In this document: positions 50,752 through 59,301 of the stretch, piece after piece | Position numbering within the stretch: position 1 is the stretch's first letter | Layout of the letters: the number at the start of each line of letters is the position of its first letter | Source of the DNA: JAUIJL01 sp965366625 | GTDB taxonomy: Bacteria; Acidobacteriota; Thermoanaerobaculia; Multivoradales; J023 | Length of the DNA stretch: 64,000 nt | Direction: 5' to 3' | NCBI GenBank assembly: GCA_965366625.1 | Contig: CBDUGP010000018.1 | Coordinates: forward strand, 38,992-102,991 | Notes under the pieces: model-generated | Database searches by the model: none | The model's input: the letters and a program-made list of their open reading frames with translations, nothing else | Told to the model about the DNA's origin: nothing | Program-made: the position numbers and the translations under genes

Positions 50752-52254
50752 TCAAGGGTTGCGTGGAAGTTTGACCCCCGTTTGCGGGCCTGGATCGAAT
50801 CCGGTCACTCTCTTCGCTCGGGTTCCGGCCTTCAACATTCCTCCGGGTTCGACGTGATTCAGCAGGGCCAGCCGCTCAAGGTCGATGGAAGACGGATATT
50901 GCCGATCAAATTCCTCGATCGACATGTCCTTTGGCACCCGCACCAAGCTGATCTTCATTCTTTTTAAATTCTGATAGCGACGGTCGTCGAGCTTCGACAC
51001 GCTGCGCAGGGTCCGTTCGAGCAGATCTTCGTTGCGCGACCAACTATCTGCCTTCGAAATCGCTACGAGCCTCAACACCCCGCTGCCAATTTCAACGAAT
51101 CCCGCCGCGCCGAGGATCTTGCCCGAGTCGGCCGAAAAAACCTGGGTGGCTCGGAGGGGAATATTCGGGTCCTCGTCTTGCCATGCGCTGCGCACGGAAA
51201 TCGATTGGTTGCCATAGAACGCCCTGGCCGCTTCGTCCACGGAGCTTTCGCCGGCGGGGCTGAGTTGGAAGAGGGCGTCGTTTTCGGGGTTCACCGCGAC
51301 CACCGCACTTTTCTGATTGTGGCCCGTCCAACCGTCCGGGAGTTCAATGCGCAATCCGAGCCCTGGATGGACAAAGGCGTTTTCGACGAAGAATCCCTCG
51401 CCCGGGTCGGGTCCGAAGGGCAAACCGTCGAGGCGATCCATGAAGGGGTCCCTCTTCCACGGTCTTTGCAAGACTTCCGGGGGCAAGCCGGCTAGACGAG
51501 AGCGGGCGGCGATTAAGCGTTGCTCAGGTTCTGGATGGGTGAGCAGATAACCCGGCAAGCGGCTGCCTTCGGATCCCCGGCTCGAAGCGGAGAGCATCGA
51601 AAACATGTCGACGAATCCTTCCGGCGTATAACCGACCCGGTCGACATACCGAAATCCCAAGGAGTCCGCTTGGCTCTCATCGTCGCGGCTGTATTTCAAG
51701 AACAGGAGCTGCATGCCCTGTTGGGCCAAACCGCCCACGGATCGGGCCAGCTCCGGGGCGAGGATCGACCCCAAACCCAAGCCGACCCCGGCCAGCTGGG
51801 CCTTGCTCATGCGGTTGACCCCGTGGCGGGCGGTCACGTGGCCAATTTCGTGTCCGAGCACCGCGGCAAGCTCGGCCTCTGAGCCCATGTGGCCCAGGAT
51901 TCCGCGGGTCACATAGACATAACCCCCGGGCAGAGCAAAAGCGTTGATCACCGGATCGTCCAAGACCCGGAAATGCCAATCCAGATCAGGCCGCTCCGAT
52001 TTTGCCGCCAGGTCCGCTCCCACGCGCTCGACATAGGACGCTAGCTCGGGGTCGTCGTAGAGGCCGTATTGCTGCACGATCTCCGGGTCGGCAGACCGAC
52101 CGATTTCGACTTCTTGGGCTTCGTTGTAAAGGCTGAGTTGGGAACGGCCGGTGGCCGGGTTGGTGGCACAACCGGTGGTGAGGCAAAGTCCGGTCACGGC
52201 GACGGACAGGACGGCGAGCTTTGATAGGCGACCCTTGAAACGAGATTTGAGCAT
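50752..52254 (-). CDS. M48-family metalloprotease lipoprotein
   Basis: 500 residues. Lipoprotein signal ending CLTTGC, then an M48 peptidase core: H135-E136-I-G-H139 and the third ligand in SRDDESQADSLGFRYV. In BepA/LoiP-like proteins this domain handles misassembled outer-membrane proteins. Unlike BepA there is no clear TPR tail; instead residues about 290-430 are a beta-rich domain and a basic end. GGAGGTC upstream of the ATG. A likely periplasmic quality-control protease. Confidence 0.9.
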   Translation of the reverse strand: MLKSRFKGRLSKLAVLSVAVTGLCLTTGCATNPATGRSQLSLYNEAQEVEIGRSADPEIVQQYGLYDDPELASYVERVGADLAAKSERPDLDWHFRVLDDPVINAFALPGGYVYVTRGILGHMGSEAELAAVLGHEIGHVTARHGVNRMSKAQLAGVGLGLGSILAPELARSVGGLAQQGMQLLFLKYSRDDESQADSLGFRYVDRVGYTPEGFVDMFSMLSASSRGSEGSRLPGYLLTHPEPEQRLIAARSRLAGLPPEVLQRPWKRDPFMDRLDGLPFGPDPGEGFFVENAFVHPGLGLRIELPDGWTGHNQKSAVVAVNPENDALFQLSPAGESSVDEAARAFYGNQSISVRSAWQDEDPNIPLRATQVFSADSGKILGAAGFVEIGSGVLRLVAISKADSWSRNEDLLERTLRSVSKLDDRRYQNLKRMKISLVRVPKDMSIEEFDRQYPSSIDLERLALLNHVEPGGMLKAGTRAKRVTGFDPGPQTGVKLPRNP

Positions 52255-52555
52255 GAAGACCTCCGGGCATGGCGGGTTCGGGGCTGAGGCGATAGTTTAC
52301 CAGGCCCGACCAGTATGAAGTTGTCGGAGAGGAACTCTGAGGCACCCGTGACGTCCGCCCCGGTCGAGCATGTAGGCGGATTTTCCGCATTCAGCATTGC
52401 GGAGCCTGAGCAGGCTAGCTAGGATTAGCGGCTCGGGCCGACGCCCGATACCCTCTCCCGCCCCAACCCGGATTCTCCGGCAGCCCGCGACGAATGCCGG
52501 GCTTAATGCTCCCTGCGGAGCGAAGCGCTCCCCCACAACCTACCTAGAGCAAATC

Positions 52556-53299
52556 ATGCGACGTCGACACGAGCTTATCCATAGCCAGGCCATGGGCCGA
52601 CGAATGAACGTTTGGTGTTTCGGTCATTGGGGTGCGCCCCTGGTGGTTTTTCCCTCCGCCGCCGGTTTCGCCCACGAATGGGACGCCCAGGGCATGGTGG
52701 ACACCCTGGCACCGCTGATCTACGGCGGCAAGTTGAAATTGTATTGCCCCGAATCCAACGTCTCCCAAGCGTGGACCAATAAGGACGAGCATCCTGCGAT
52801 CCGCGTCAAATCTCATCTGGCTTACGAGCGTTTCATTCTCGAAGACTTGGTCCCGGCGATCCGCAAGGATTGCAATAGCGACGACATCCGCATGGCCGTA
52901 TCCGGCGCCAGCTTGGGTGCCTTCTACGCCGCCAACTTTGCACTCAAGCATTCCGAGATCTTCTCTTACGCCCTCTGCCTTTCCGGCCGCTACGAAGCGA
53001 CCAACTTCACCAAGGGTTATACCAACAGCGACATCTACTTCAACGACCCCATGTCCTACGTGCCGCGGCTCGAAGGCGACGAATTGGAGAAGGTGAAGAA
53101 AAATACCCATCTCTCGTTGGTCTGTGGTCAGGGGGCTTGGGAGGAAGGATGCATTGAGGAAACCCAGGCTTTGGCCGGTATTCTCGAACATAAGGGCATT
53201 CCCTGCCGGCGCGACATCTGGGGCCATGACGTCAGCCACGATTGGAGTTGGTGGCGTCGCCAGGCGTGGTTCCATCTTTCCCACCGCTTCCAAGCCTGA
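52556..53299 (+). CDS. alpha/beta-hydrolase esterase
   Basis: 247 residues from the ATG at 52556; earlier in-frame codons to 52397 give a basic unlikely leader. Esterase-D/enterochelin-esterase-like fold: VVFPSAAGFAHEWD oxyanion region, nucleophile elbow GASLG with S119 (VSGASLGAFYAANFAL), a C-terminal HDVSHDWSWW with the likely catalytic His. No signal peptide, so cytoplasmic. Substrate unknown. It overlaps the next frame only outside the chosen start. Confidence 0.82.
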   Translation: MRRRHELIHSQAMGRRMNVWCFGHWGAPLVVFPSAAGFAHEWDAQGMVDTLAPLIYGGKLKLYCPESNVSQAWTNKDEHPAIRVKSHLAYERFILEDLVPAIRKDCNSDDIRMAVSGASLGAFYAANFALKHSEIFSYALCLSGRYEATNFTKGYTNSDIYFNDPMSYVPRLEGDELEKVKKNTHLSLVCGQGAWEEGCIEETQALAGILEHKGIPCRRDIWGHDVSHDWSWWRRQAWFHLSHRFQA

Positions 53300-53307
53300 T
53301 CGGCAAC

Positions 53308-54585
53308 ATGGGTAACGCCTCGAAGATCGGTTGGATTGGGTGTTGGTTCGGCATCGCCTTGACGATAGCCGGCTCGACCGCCGCCGATGATCGTCCGAGC
53401 CAATTGCCGATCGGTGACGAAAGCCGTCGGCAACGCCAAAGCCCGGTAGTGCTCGACGCCATCACCGACAGCCACGACGGCTCGTTGTTGACGGTTGCCG
53501 AACTCGCCTCTCGCCTAAAAGAGACGCGCCTGCTCTTGGTGGGCGAATCCCACACTAGCGAAGAATTCCATCGCGTCCAGGGGGTGGTGCTGCGCGCGCT
53601 GCACGAGGCCGGTCGCAAGGTGGTGGTCGGTCTCGAAATGATGCCCACGGACCAACAGGCGGAGCTAGATCGTTGGGTAGCCGGCAAATTGTCGGAAGAA
53701 GCCTTCCTAGAGCAAGCCCAGTGGTATCTGCATTGGGGCTATCCGTGGGAATATTATCGGCCGATCTTTCAGCTGGCGCGGCGCGGCGGCATGTCGGTGC
53801 GCGGTTTGAATGTGCCGCGGGAGCTGGTCTCTCAGGTGCGCAAAGAAGGTTTCGAAAGCCTGGATGAAGATTTTCGAAAACGCCTGCCGCCGGAGATCCA
53901 ACCGGCGGACGAATCTTACCGACGCCTATTCCTCTCCTACTTCGACGACGACAGCGGCATGCACAGCATGGAAGGCGAGGTCCTCGAAGGTTTCCTGCGC
54001 GCCCAAAGCGCGTGGGACGCGTCCATGGCGTGGTCGGCAGTCCAGGCTCTCGAGCAGGATCCGGAAGCCATCGTCGTCGTGTTGGTGGGCTCCGGCCACG
54101 TGGCCTACGGATACGGCGTCGAGCGCCAAGCGCAGCCCTGGCTCGACGGCAAAATCTCGACCTTGATCCCAGTGCCCGTCTCCATCGACGGCGAGCCGGT
54201 GGAAAGCGTGACCGCCTCCTACGCCGACTTCATCTGGGGCGTGGCCGAAGAGCAGTGGCCGCGCTTCCCCTCCCTCGGCATTTCCACCCGCGCCGCGGAC
54301 GGCGGCTCCCGATCCGTGCTCTTCGTCGACGACGACAGCCCGTCCGTGAGCCTGAAATTAGAGCCCGGCGACGTTATCTTGACCATCGACGGCCAAAAAG
54401 TCGACGGCGTAACGACCCTCCGTCGCGTGATGGGTGAAAAGCAGTGGGGCGACTCCGTGCACCTGACCTGGCGTCGTGGAGAGCAGGTCCACTCCGGCAC
54501 GGTTTTTTTACGCCGCAAGCCAGACGAGCCAGAAGCGTCGGCGCCACAGGTGGAAACCCAGCCTCCGGCCGCAACCGACAGCTGA
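53308..54585 (+). CDS. ChaN-like (haem-binding) protein with C-terminal PDZ domain
   Basis: 425 residues from the ATG at 53308, eight bases after the esterase stop. Signal-like N-terminus (about 8-24, ending STAA). The ChaN/DUF399 domain spans about 55-290: LLLVGESHTSEEFHR, VVGLEMMPTDQQ, WYLHWGYPWEYYRPIF and VVLVGSGHVAYG, with a pattern related to the Tiki/TraB fold. A PDZ module follows (about 325-405, LEPGDVILTIDGQKVDG). ChaN dimers bind haem cofacially; the fusion to PDZ suggests client recognition in the periplasm. Probably co-transcribed with the esterase. Confidence 0.83.
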   Translation: MGNASKIGWIGCWFGIALTIAGSTAADDRPSQLPIGDESRRQRQSPVVLDAITDSHDGSLLTVAELASRLKETRLLLVGESHTSEEFHRVQGVVLRALHEAGRKVVVGLEMMPTDQQAELDRWVAGKLSEEAFLEQAQWYLHWGYPWEYYRPIFQLARRGGMSVRGLNVPRELVSQVRKEGFESLDEDFRKRLPPEIQPADESYRRLFLSYFDDDSGMHSMEGEVLEGFLRAQSAWDASMAWSAVQALEQDPEAIVVVLVGSGHVAYGYGVERQAQPWLDGKISTLIPVPVSIDGEPVESVTASYADFIWGVAEEQWPRFPSLGISTRAADGGSRSVLFVDDDSPSVSLKLEPGDVILTIDGQKVDGVTTLRRVMGEKQWGDSVHLTWRRGEQVHSGTVFLRRKPDEPEASAPQVETQPPAATDS

Positions 54586-54792
54586 AGCGAGCTCCCGAGC
54601 CGGAAATCCGCCGGGTGACTCATCAACCCGCGACCCTTCCGCTGAGCCCAGAGTAGGCGCACTTCAATTACCTGATCGAATGAACCGCCTCTTTGCCGGT
54701 CGCCCTCGGCGCTATTCAGCGACCGGCATGACTCCTGTGTAGTCCTGTCTATACAGATTTTGTCGGAAATATCGTTGATTTATCATTTTTTA

Positions 54793-54825
54793 TCAAGTTT
54801 GAGAACCGGCCGGTCTCAAACTTGA
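54793..54825. promoter_or_regulatory. perfect 33-bp palindrome, operator-like
   Basis: Arms TCAAGTTTGAGA (54793-54804) and TCTCAAACTTGA (54814-54825) are exact reverse complements around ACCGGCCGG, itself nearly symmetric. No T-tract follows, so a protein-binding site or cruciform is likelier than a terminator. Confidence 0.6.
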
Positions 54826-55046
54826 GAAGCCGACCGTCGCAAGCCATCTGGATGCCATCGCGAACGGGTGAACACGCTTAGAGAACTTCGCGTGGACGAC
54901 TCGCAAGTCTTTTATTTGTAGTAAGTAAAAGATGTTTATCGAAAAAATCGTACCGGGTTCCAAGAGCCGGCACGCACCTTGCTAAGCAGTGGGTTGATCA
55001 CAGTTCCGACAATGTGTTTTTAGCTGTGGAATATCCGAGATATTCG

Positions 55047-55089
55047 CACGTTGAAGGTCCACTCGTTGAATGTCCACTCGTTGAACGTC
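55047..55089. repeat. 15-bp tandem repeat upstream of the matrixin gene
   Basis: CACTCGTTGAATGTC (55060) and CACTCGTTGAACGTC (55075), preceded by a 13-bp degenerate copy (55047). Confidence 0.85.
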
Positions 55090-55314
55090 CAGAGGAGGAA
55101 CATCCTTGGATGGGTGGGTTGGGTTTGTCCGGGCGCTTCCCGGCGCCGGGTTGAGCCGGTCTGCTCTTCCGCCGGTCGAGGTGCGTTTGGAAAACGCGTC
55201 TTGGCCCTGCCGGGGTTGCCGCAGCCAACAGCGGCGGCTCGGTGTGTGAATAGGCCGCTATTAGTCGGCCGTGTGTATTGATGGATCTACAGTCGTTTAA
55301 GTGAGGAGTCTTAA

Positions 55315-55905
55315 ATGCAAGCAAGCACAACCTTGTTCACCCCGAAGCGGTTGTCCACCCCGAAGCGGGTGCTTACCCTCTTCGTTTTGGTCCTCTTGGG
55401 TCTCTCGGCCGGCGCCGCTTTTGCGGGTTACCTCGGCAGCGGAAAGTTTCCCAGCCGCTACTTGAGCTGGCAGTTCTTTGGAACCACCTCCTATAACGGG
55501 AGCTATACCTCGCCAGTGGCGGCCGGCATGAGCACCTGGACGAGCACCACGGACTTATCCTTTTCCCAAACCAGCAGCGGGAATTGGGACATTGCCCAAT
55601 ATGTGAGCACCTTCGGCTCCACCGGTTGGGCGGGCTTGGCCTATATCTGTGCCACTAACGGTGCTTGCAACAATTCGAGCGCGTTGAACGGCACTTACGA
55701 CTATTGCATCGCTTATGAGAATCGGACTTACCAAGACGGTTATAGCTACACCTTCCGGCGGGCGGTTTCGACCCATGAAGCCGGTCATTGCGTGTCGTTG
55801 GCCCACAACAACACCACCTCCAGCGTGATGTACACCTACATTTCGAGCACCGGTGTGACCAGCCCGAATTCCGGGGATCGCAGCGACGTCAACGCCCGCT
55901 ATTGA
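55315..55905 (+). CDS. secreted matrixin-type zinc metalloprotease
   Basis: 196 residues with a long signal region (hydrophobic about 19-37, cleavage after AFA). The zinc motif is H154-E155-x2-H158-x5-H164 (HEAGHCVSLAH) and a Met-turn SSVMYTY follows, as in matrixins. The pro/catalytic part is short, so it is a minimal catalytic domain. Two 18-bp DNA repeats (55338-55373) encode a duplicated TPKR in the leader. GAGGAG ribosome site. The next gene, 41 bases on, is probably co-transcribed and may be a partner or inhibitor. Confidence 0.88.
   Translation: MQASTTLFTPKRLSTPKRVLTLFVLVLLGLSAGAAFAGYLGSGKFPSRYLSWQFFGTTSYNGSYTSPVAAGMSTWTSTTDLSFSQTSSGNWDIAQYVSTFGSTGWAGLAYICATNGACNNSSALNGTYDYCIAYENRTYQDGYSYTFRRAVSTHEAGHCVSLAHNNTTSSVMYTYISSTGVTSPNSGDRSDVNARY
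55338..55373. repeat. 18-bp duplication in the matrixin signal region
   Basis: CACCCCGAAGCGG followed by TTGTC in the first unit and GTGCT in the second. Confidence 0.85.
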
Positions 55906-55955
55906 CCTTGGCCCCCGAAACCGATTCTTAAAATATTTCTAGAAAGGTGATGCAG

Positions 55956-56639
55956 ATGATTCACAACACTTCAAAAAGTTTCGTCGGCCTGGCTGCCGGA
56001 ACGTTCTTAGCCTCCCTCGCGGTCGGCGCTTGGGTTTCCTCCAGTGTGATTCCCTCGAGCGTAGAAAATGTGACTCTCGATGCGGATGCCGTCGGAGCCC
56101 ATGCCTCTTGGGTGTCGAGCGCGGAATCCGTGTCCGAGCAGGTCCTCGAAGCGGATCTCGTGGTGCGGGTTCAATCGCTGGACCGAGCCGAACCGCGCCA
56201 CCTGTGGCATCCCATGCCCGCCGGTGTGAGCCGCATCGACGGACAGGGCACTTTCGCCTTCACCGATACCGAGGTGGAGGTGCTCGAGGTCCTGAACGGT
56301 GACGCCAAGGTGGGCGACCGTCTGTGGGTGATGCAGACCGGAGCCGACTTGCAAACCCGTGATGGCAAAATTGCCCGTTTGGAGCTGTCGGAAGATCCGC
56401 TCTACCAATTGGGTGACGAGATGGTGCTCTTCTTGGTGGACATCTCGGGCGACAAGGTGCATGCCGCCGACCGGCAGCTCTATCGCACGGTCAACCCCGC
56501 CGGTCGCTACCAGGTGGAAGGTGGTCTCGTGGGTCGGCTAGCCCCGGGGGACCATGCCAAAGTCCAAACCTTGGAGCTGGCATCCCTCCGGGAAGAGGTT
56601 CGGATCGCAGCCGCCGATCGGGCTGAACTCGAACGCTAA
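55956..56639 (+). CDS. exported protein of matrixin neighbourhood
   Basis: 227 residues from the ATG at 55956 (in-frame ATGs at 55947 and 55950 are alternatives). Hydrophobic N-terminal segment (FVGLAAGTFLASLAVGAWV), then a domain with ADLVVRVQSLD, TDTEVEVLEVLNGDAKVGDRLWV and LGDEMVLFLVD. Exported proteins with this strand order are often found beside matrixins in Gram-negative genomes; this is recollection of neighbourhoods, not a domain name. Function unknown; anchoring or inhibition of the protease is possible. Followed by a strong terminator. Confidence 0.7.
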   Translation: MIHNTSKSFVGLAAGTFLASLAVGAWVSSSVIPSSVENVTLDADAVGAHASWVSSAESVSEQVLEADLVVRVQSLDRAEPRHLWHPMPAGVSRIDGQGTFAFTDTEVEVLEVLNGDAKVGDRLWVMQTGADLQTRDGKIARLELSEDPLYQLGDEMVLFLVDISGDKVHAADRQLYRTVNPAGRYQVEGGLVGRLAPGDHAKVQTLELASLREEVRIAAADRAELER

Positions 56640-56661
56640 TCGGCAGACCGAGAAGCTACGA

Positions 56662-56694
56662 CCCGCCGTCCGGTTCCGGGCGGCGGGTTTTTTG
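56662..56694 (+). terminator. rho-independent terminator
   Basis: CCCGCC-GT-CCGG / CCGG-GC-GGCGGG stem with a 2-base top loop region, followed by T6. Ends the matrixin pair. Confidence 0.88.
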
Positions 56695-56785
56695 ATGGGT
56701 GCTTTATCTTCGAATTTCCCGGGTCCGTGTTCGTATGTGTTGGGTTGCGGGATCAAGGGTTCGATTTCGATTGGCCCGGATGTGT

Positions 56786-56799
56786 CTGACTAAAGTCAG
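56786..56799. promoter_or_regulatory. MarR-type operator O1
   Basis: CTGACTAAAGTCAG, a perfect palindrome (6-bp arms, AA centre). An identical copy lies exactly 40 bp downstream. Confidence 0.75.
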
Positions 56800-56807
56800 A
56801 GAATATA

Positions 56808-56836
56808 TTGACGGGGTCCAGTTATCTGACTAAAGT
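56808..56836 (+). promoter_or_regulatory. promoter of the MarR-GNAT operon
   Basis: TTGACG (56808-56813), 17-base spacer, TAAAGT (56831-56836). The -10 lies inside operator O2 and ends six bases before the ATG, so the transcript is probably leaderless. Confidence 0.55.
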
Positions 56837-56839
56837 CAG
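56826..56839. promoter_or_regulatory. MarR-type operator O2
   Basis: Second CTGACTAAAGTCAG, overlapping the -10 box and ending three bases before the start codon. Binding there would block RNA polymerase. Confidence 0.75.
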
Positions 56840-56842
56840 GGA

Positions 56843-57724
56843 ATGGAGAGCGACGAGATTTCCACCGTGAGGAGCTTCAGCCGCTCCGTGACCCGTCGAG
56901 TCGGGGTGTTTACCGACAGATTTCTTGGCCGGGATCGGCCACTCGCCGAGGCTCGCCTGATTTTCGAGATCAGCCGGGACGGTCGCGAGGTTCGGGAGCT
57001 TCGGTCCAACCTGGGTTTCGATTCCGGTTATTTGAGCCGCTTGTTGCGGTCCCTGGAGCGTCAGGATTTGATAGAGGTGCTGCCGGGCGAAAAGGATCGT
57101 CGCATTCGGCGAGTTCATTTGACCGTCTTGGGTTTGCGGGAGCTCGCTGAACTCGATCGGCGCGGTGAGGAATTCGCCGTCGCCCTGCTCGAACCCCTCA
57201 GCAAAAAGCAACGCCGCCAGTTGGTTGACGCCATGGCCGACGTGGAGCGGTTGTTGGACCTCAGCGCCACGGTGGTTGCGCCCGAGGACCCGCGCAGCAA
57301 AGATGCCGAATATTGTTTGGCTCAATATTATGCGGAGCTCGACCGGAGCTTCGACCAGGGGTTTGATCTGAAGCAAACGATCACCGCGAACCCCGAGGAA
57401 ACCACGCCGCCCCACGGAGTTTTTCTGCTCGCTCGCCTCGACGGTCGGCCGATCGGCTGCGGGGTGGTCAAACGGATCGAATCCGAGGTCGGATCGGTGA
57501 AAAGAATGTGGGTCGATTCCTCGGCCCGGGGTCTCGGTCTCGGCCGTCGCCTGCTCGAAAGCCTTGAAAAACACGCCCTCGAGCTCGGCTTACGCAAGCT
57601 GCGCTTAGAAACCAATCGCAATCTCAAAGCCGCTCAACATCTTTACCGCCGATGCGGATATCAAGAAGTCAGTGCTTTCAACGACGATCCTTACGCGGAT
57701 TTCTGGTTCGAGAAGGAATTATGA
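56843..57724 (+). CDS. MarR regulator - GNAT acetyltransferase fusion
   Basis: 293 residues. Winged-helix MarR domain (about 10-140): RELRSNLGFDSGYLSRLLRSLE as the recognition region and EVLPGEKDRRIRRVHLT as the wing. GNAT domain (about 155-293) with MWVDSSARGLGLGRRLLE carrying the acetyl-CoA loop and LYRRCGYQEV near the end. Such fusions couple ligand or acetyl-CoA-dependent chemistry to repression. Two palindromes at its own promoter suggest autorepression of the whole operon. The stop overlaps the ATG of the next gene (ATGA). Confidence 0.93.
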   Translation: MESDEISTVRSFSRSVTRRVGVFTDRFLGRDRPLAEARLIFEISRDGREVRELRSNLGFDSGYLSRLLRSLERQDLIEVLPGEKDRRIRRVHLTVLGLRELAELDRRGEEFAVALLEPLSKKQRRQLVDAMADVERLLDLSATVVAPEDPRSKDAEYCLAQYYAELDRSFDQGFDLKQTITANPEETTPPHGVFLLARLDGRPIGCGVVKRIESEVGSVKRMWVDSSARGLGLGRRLLESLEKHALELGLRKLRLETNRNLKAAQHLYRRCGYQEVSAFNDDPYADFWFEKEL

Positions 57725-59301
57725 ATAGAAAACAATCCACCTCCGCGATGCTCGCGGTAGTTCTTGCGCTATGGGCTCAGCCGCCGATTTCCGCCCAGGA
57801 GGTCGGCAAAGCGGGGCCCGGTCTTTCATTGGAGTCGTGTCACCTTTCGGGTTATCGCCAGGAGGTGGAGTGTGGCAGCCTCACCGTTTACGAGAACCGT
57901 GCGAGCGCGGAAGGACGGCAAATCGAGATCCAATTCGCGGTTTTGCCGGCCATCGACGAGGCGTCGGAGCCGGATCCGCTGGTTTTTTTCGCCGGCGGGC
58001 CGGGCCAAGCCGCCCTTGAGGTCGCGCCCTTCGTACGGGCGATTTTTTCCGAGGTCAATGAGCGTCGCGACCTGGTGCTGATCGATCAGCGGGGCATGGG
58101 ATCCTCCGCGCCGCTGAAATGTGACATGCCCGAAGAAGAAGGCCTGATGCTCAATGCCGAACAGCGCCGCGAACTATCCCGCGAAATGGTGAGTAAGTGT
58201 TTGCAAGAACTCGAAGCGGACGTCACCCTCTACACCCAAGACCTGGCCAATCAGGACGCCCATCAAATCCTCAAAGGCCTGGGTTATGAGAAGGTCAATC
58301 TCTACGGGGTTTCGTGGGGCACTCGATCCGCGTTGCTTTATGCCCACCAATTTCCGGAGCACGTCCGGACTCTGATCTTGGACGGCAGCCTGCCGCTCGA
58401 AAACGCCGCCCCCTCCCATGCGGCGGAAGATGCCGAGCGGGCGATGGTGGCGCTATTCGACGATTGTCGAGCCGATGCGGATTGTTCCAAAGCGTTCCCG
58501 GAGCTCCGGCAGGACTTTGAGCGAGTGGCGGAACGGTTGGGGGACGGTTTGGAAATCTCCCTACCGGACCCCTCCACCGGGGAGCCGCTGACCCTGCTCT
58601 TGAATCGCGACGCGTTCGGCGACATGTTGCGCTCGATCCTCTATTCGCCGGAACTCAGCCGTTTGGCGCCGATCATCATCCATCGGGCGGCAGCCGGCGA
58701 CTTCCGGCCGTTGATGGGGGTGGGCGGCTTCGTCACCGGAGCCACCGCCGACTCCATGACCCTGGGTGCCACCCTGACGATTTTTTGCTCCGAGGAGCTG
58801 GCTCGTTTCACGGCCGAGGATCTCGACCGTCAGGAAACAGCTCGTCTGTTGGGCTATCAATTCCTTGAAAATCTGCAGACCGCCTGCGAGGTTTGGCCCA
58901 AAGCCCCGATACCGGCCATTTATCAACAGGAGATTCGGGTCGATGCTCCGGCTCTGATCCTGTCGGGAGATTTGGACCCCATCACCCCGCCCCGCTGGGG
59001 CGAGCGCATGACCGAGCATCTGCCGAATTCCAAACATTTCGTGGCCCCGGCCACGGGTCATAACGTCGGCCCTGAGGGCTGTGCTTCGGAGCTGATGCGA
59101 GATTTCATCGAGCAAGGGTCCTTGGAAGAGATCGACGGTGAGTGTCTACAAGACATTCGCCGGCCGTCGTTTTTCGTCGACCTGAGCGGACCGTCGCCAG
59201 GGCCGAGCGCGCCGACGGAAGAACCACCCGACGAAGAACCTCAGCCCGACGCAACAACTCAACCCGACGCAACTCAAGTGAATGAGGAGGCTTCGAGATG
59301 A
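57721..59301 (+). CDS. secreted alpha/beta-hydrolase peptidase (tripeptidyl aminopeptidase/SlpE-like)
   Basis: 526 residues from the ATG at 57721. Sec signal (about 1-26, PPISAQ). Hydrolase core with GGPGQAALEV (oxyanion), DQRGMGSS, nucleophile S198 in YGVSWGTRSALLY, LSGDLDPITPP (Asp) and PATGHNVGPEGC (His), as in S33 prolyl/tripeptidyl aminopeptidases. The C-terminal ~45 residues are Pro/Glu/Asp-rich with a repeated PDATTQ (59245-59277). Being exported and encoded between a regulator and an ABC exporter, it may degrade an extracellular peptide sensed or expelled by the same operon. Confidence 0.88.
   Translation: MNRKQSTSAMLAVVLALWAQPPISAQEVGKAGPGLSLESCHLSGYRQEVECGSLTVYENRASAEGRQIEIQFAVLPAIDEASEPDPLVFFAGGPGQAALEVAPFVRAIFSEVNERRDLVLIDQRGMGSSAPLKCDMPEEEGLMLNAEQRRELSREMVSKCLQELEADVTLYTQDLANQDAHQILKGLGYEKVNLYGVSWGTRSALLYAHQFPEHVRTLILDGSLPLENAAPSHAAEDAERAMVALFDDCRADADCSKAFPELRQDFERVAERLGDGLEISLPDPSTGEPLTLLLNRDAFGDMLRSILYSPELSRLAPIIIHRAAAGDFRPLMGVGGFVTGATADSMTLGATLTIFCSEELARFTAEDLDRQETARLLGYQFLENLQTACEVWPKAPIPAIYQQEIRVDAPALILSGDLDPITPPRWGERMTEHLPNSKHFVAPATGHNVGPEGCASELMRDFIEQGSLEEIDGECLQDIRRPSFFVDLSGPSPGPSAPTEEPPDEEPQPDATTQPDATQVNEEASR

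Larger units (their letters stand above)
54586..55314. other. 729-base intergenic block with AT-rich core and inverted repeats
   Basis: No gene is supported. Contents: hairpin TGCCGGTCGC/GCGACCGGCA (54694-54703 with 54719-54728), AT-rich core about 54740-54990 unlike the rest of the window, a perfect 33-bp palindrome (54793-54825), TCTTTTA/TAAAAGA (54908-54914 with 54926-54932), and 15-bp tandem repeats (55047-55089). The final part leads to the matrixin gene ribosome site GAGGAG. Composition suggests a recently acquired or regulatory segment. Confidence 0.7.
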
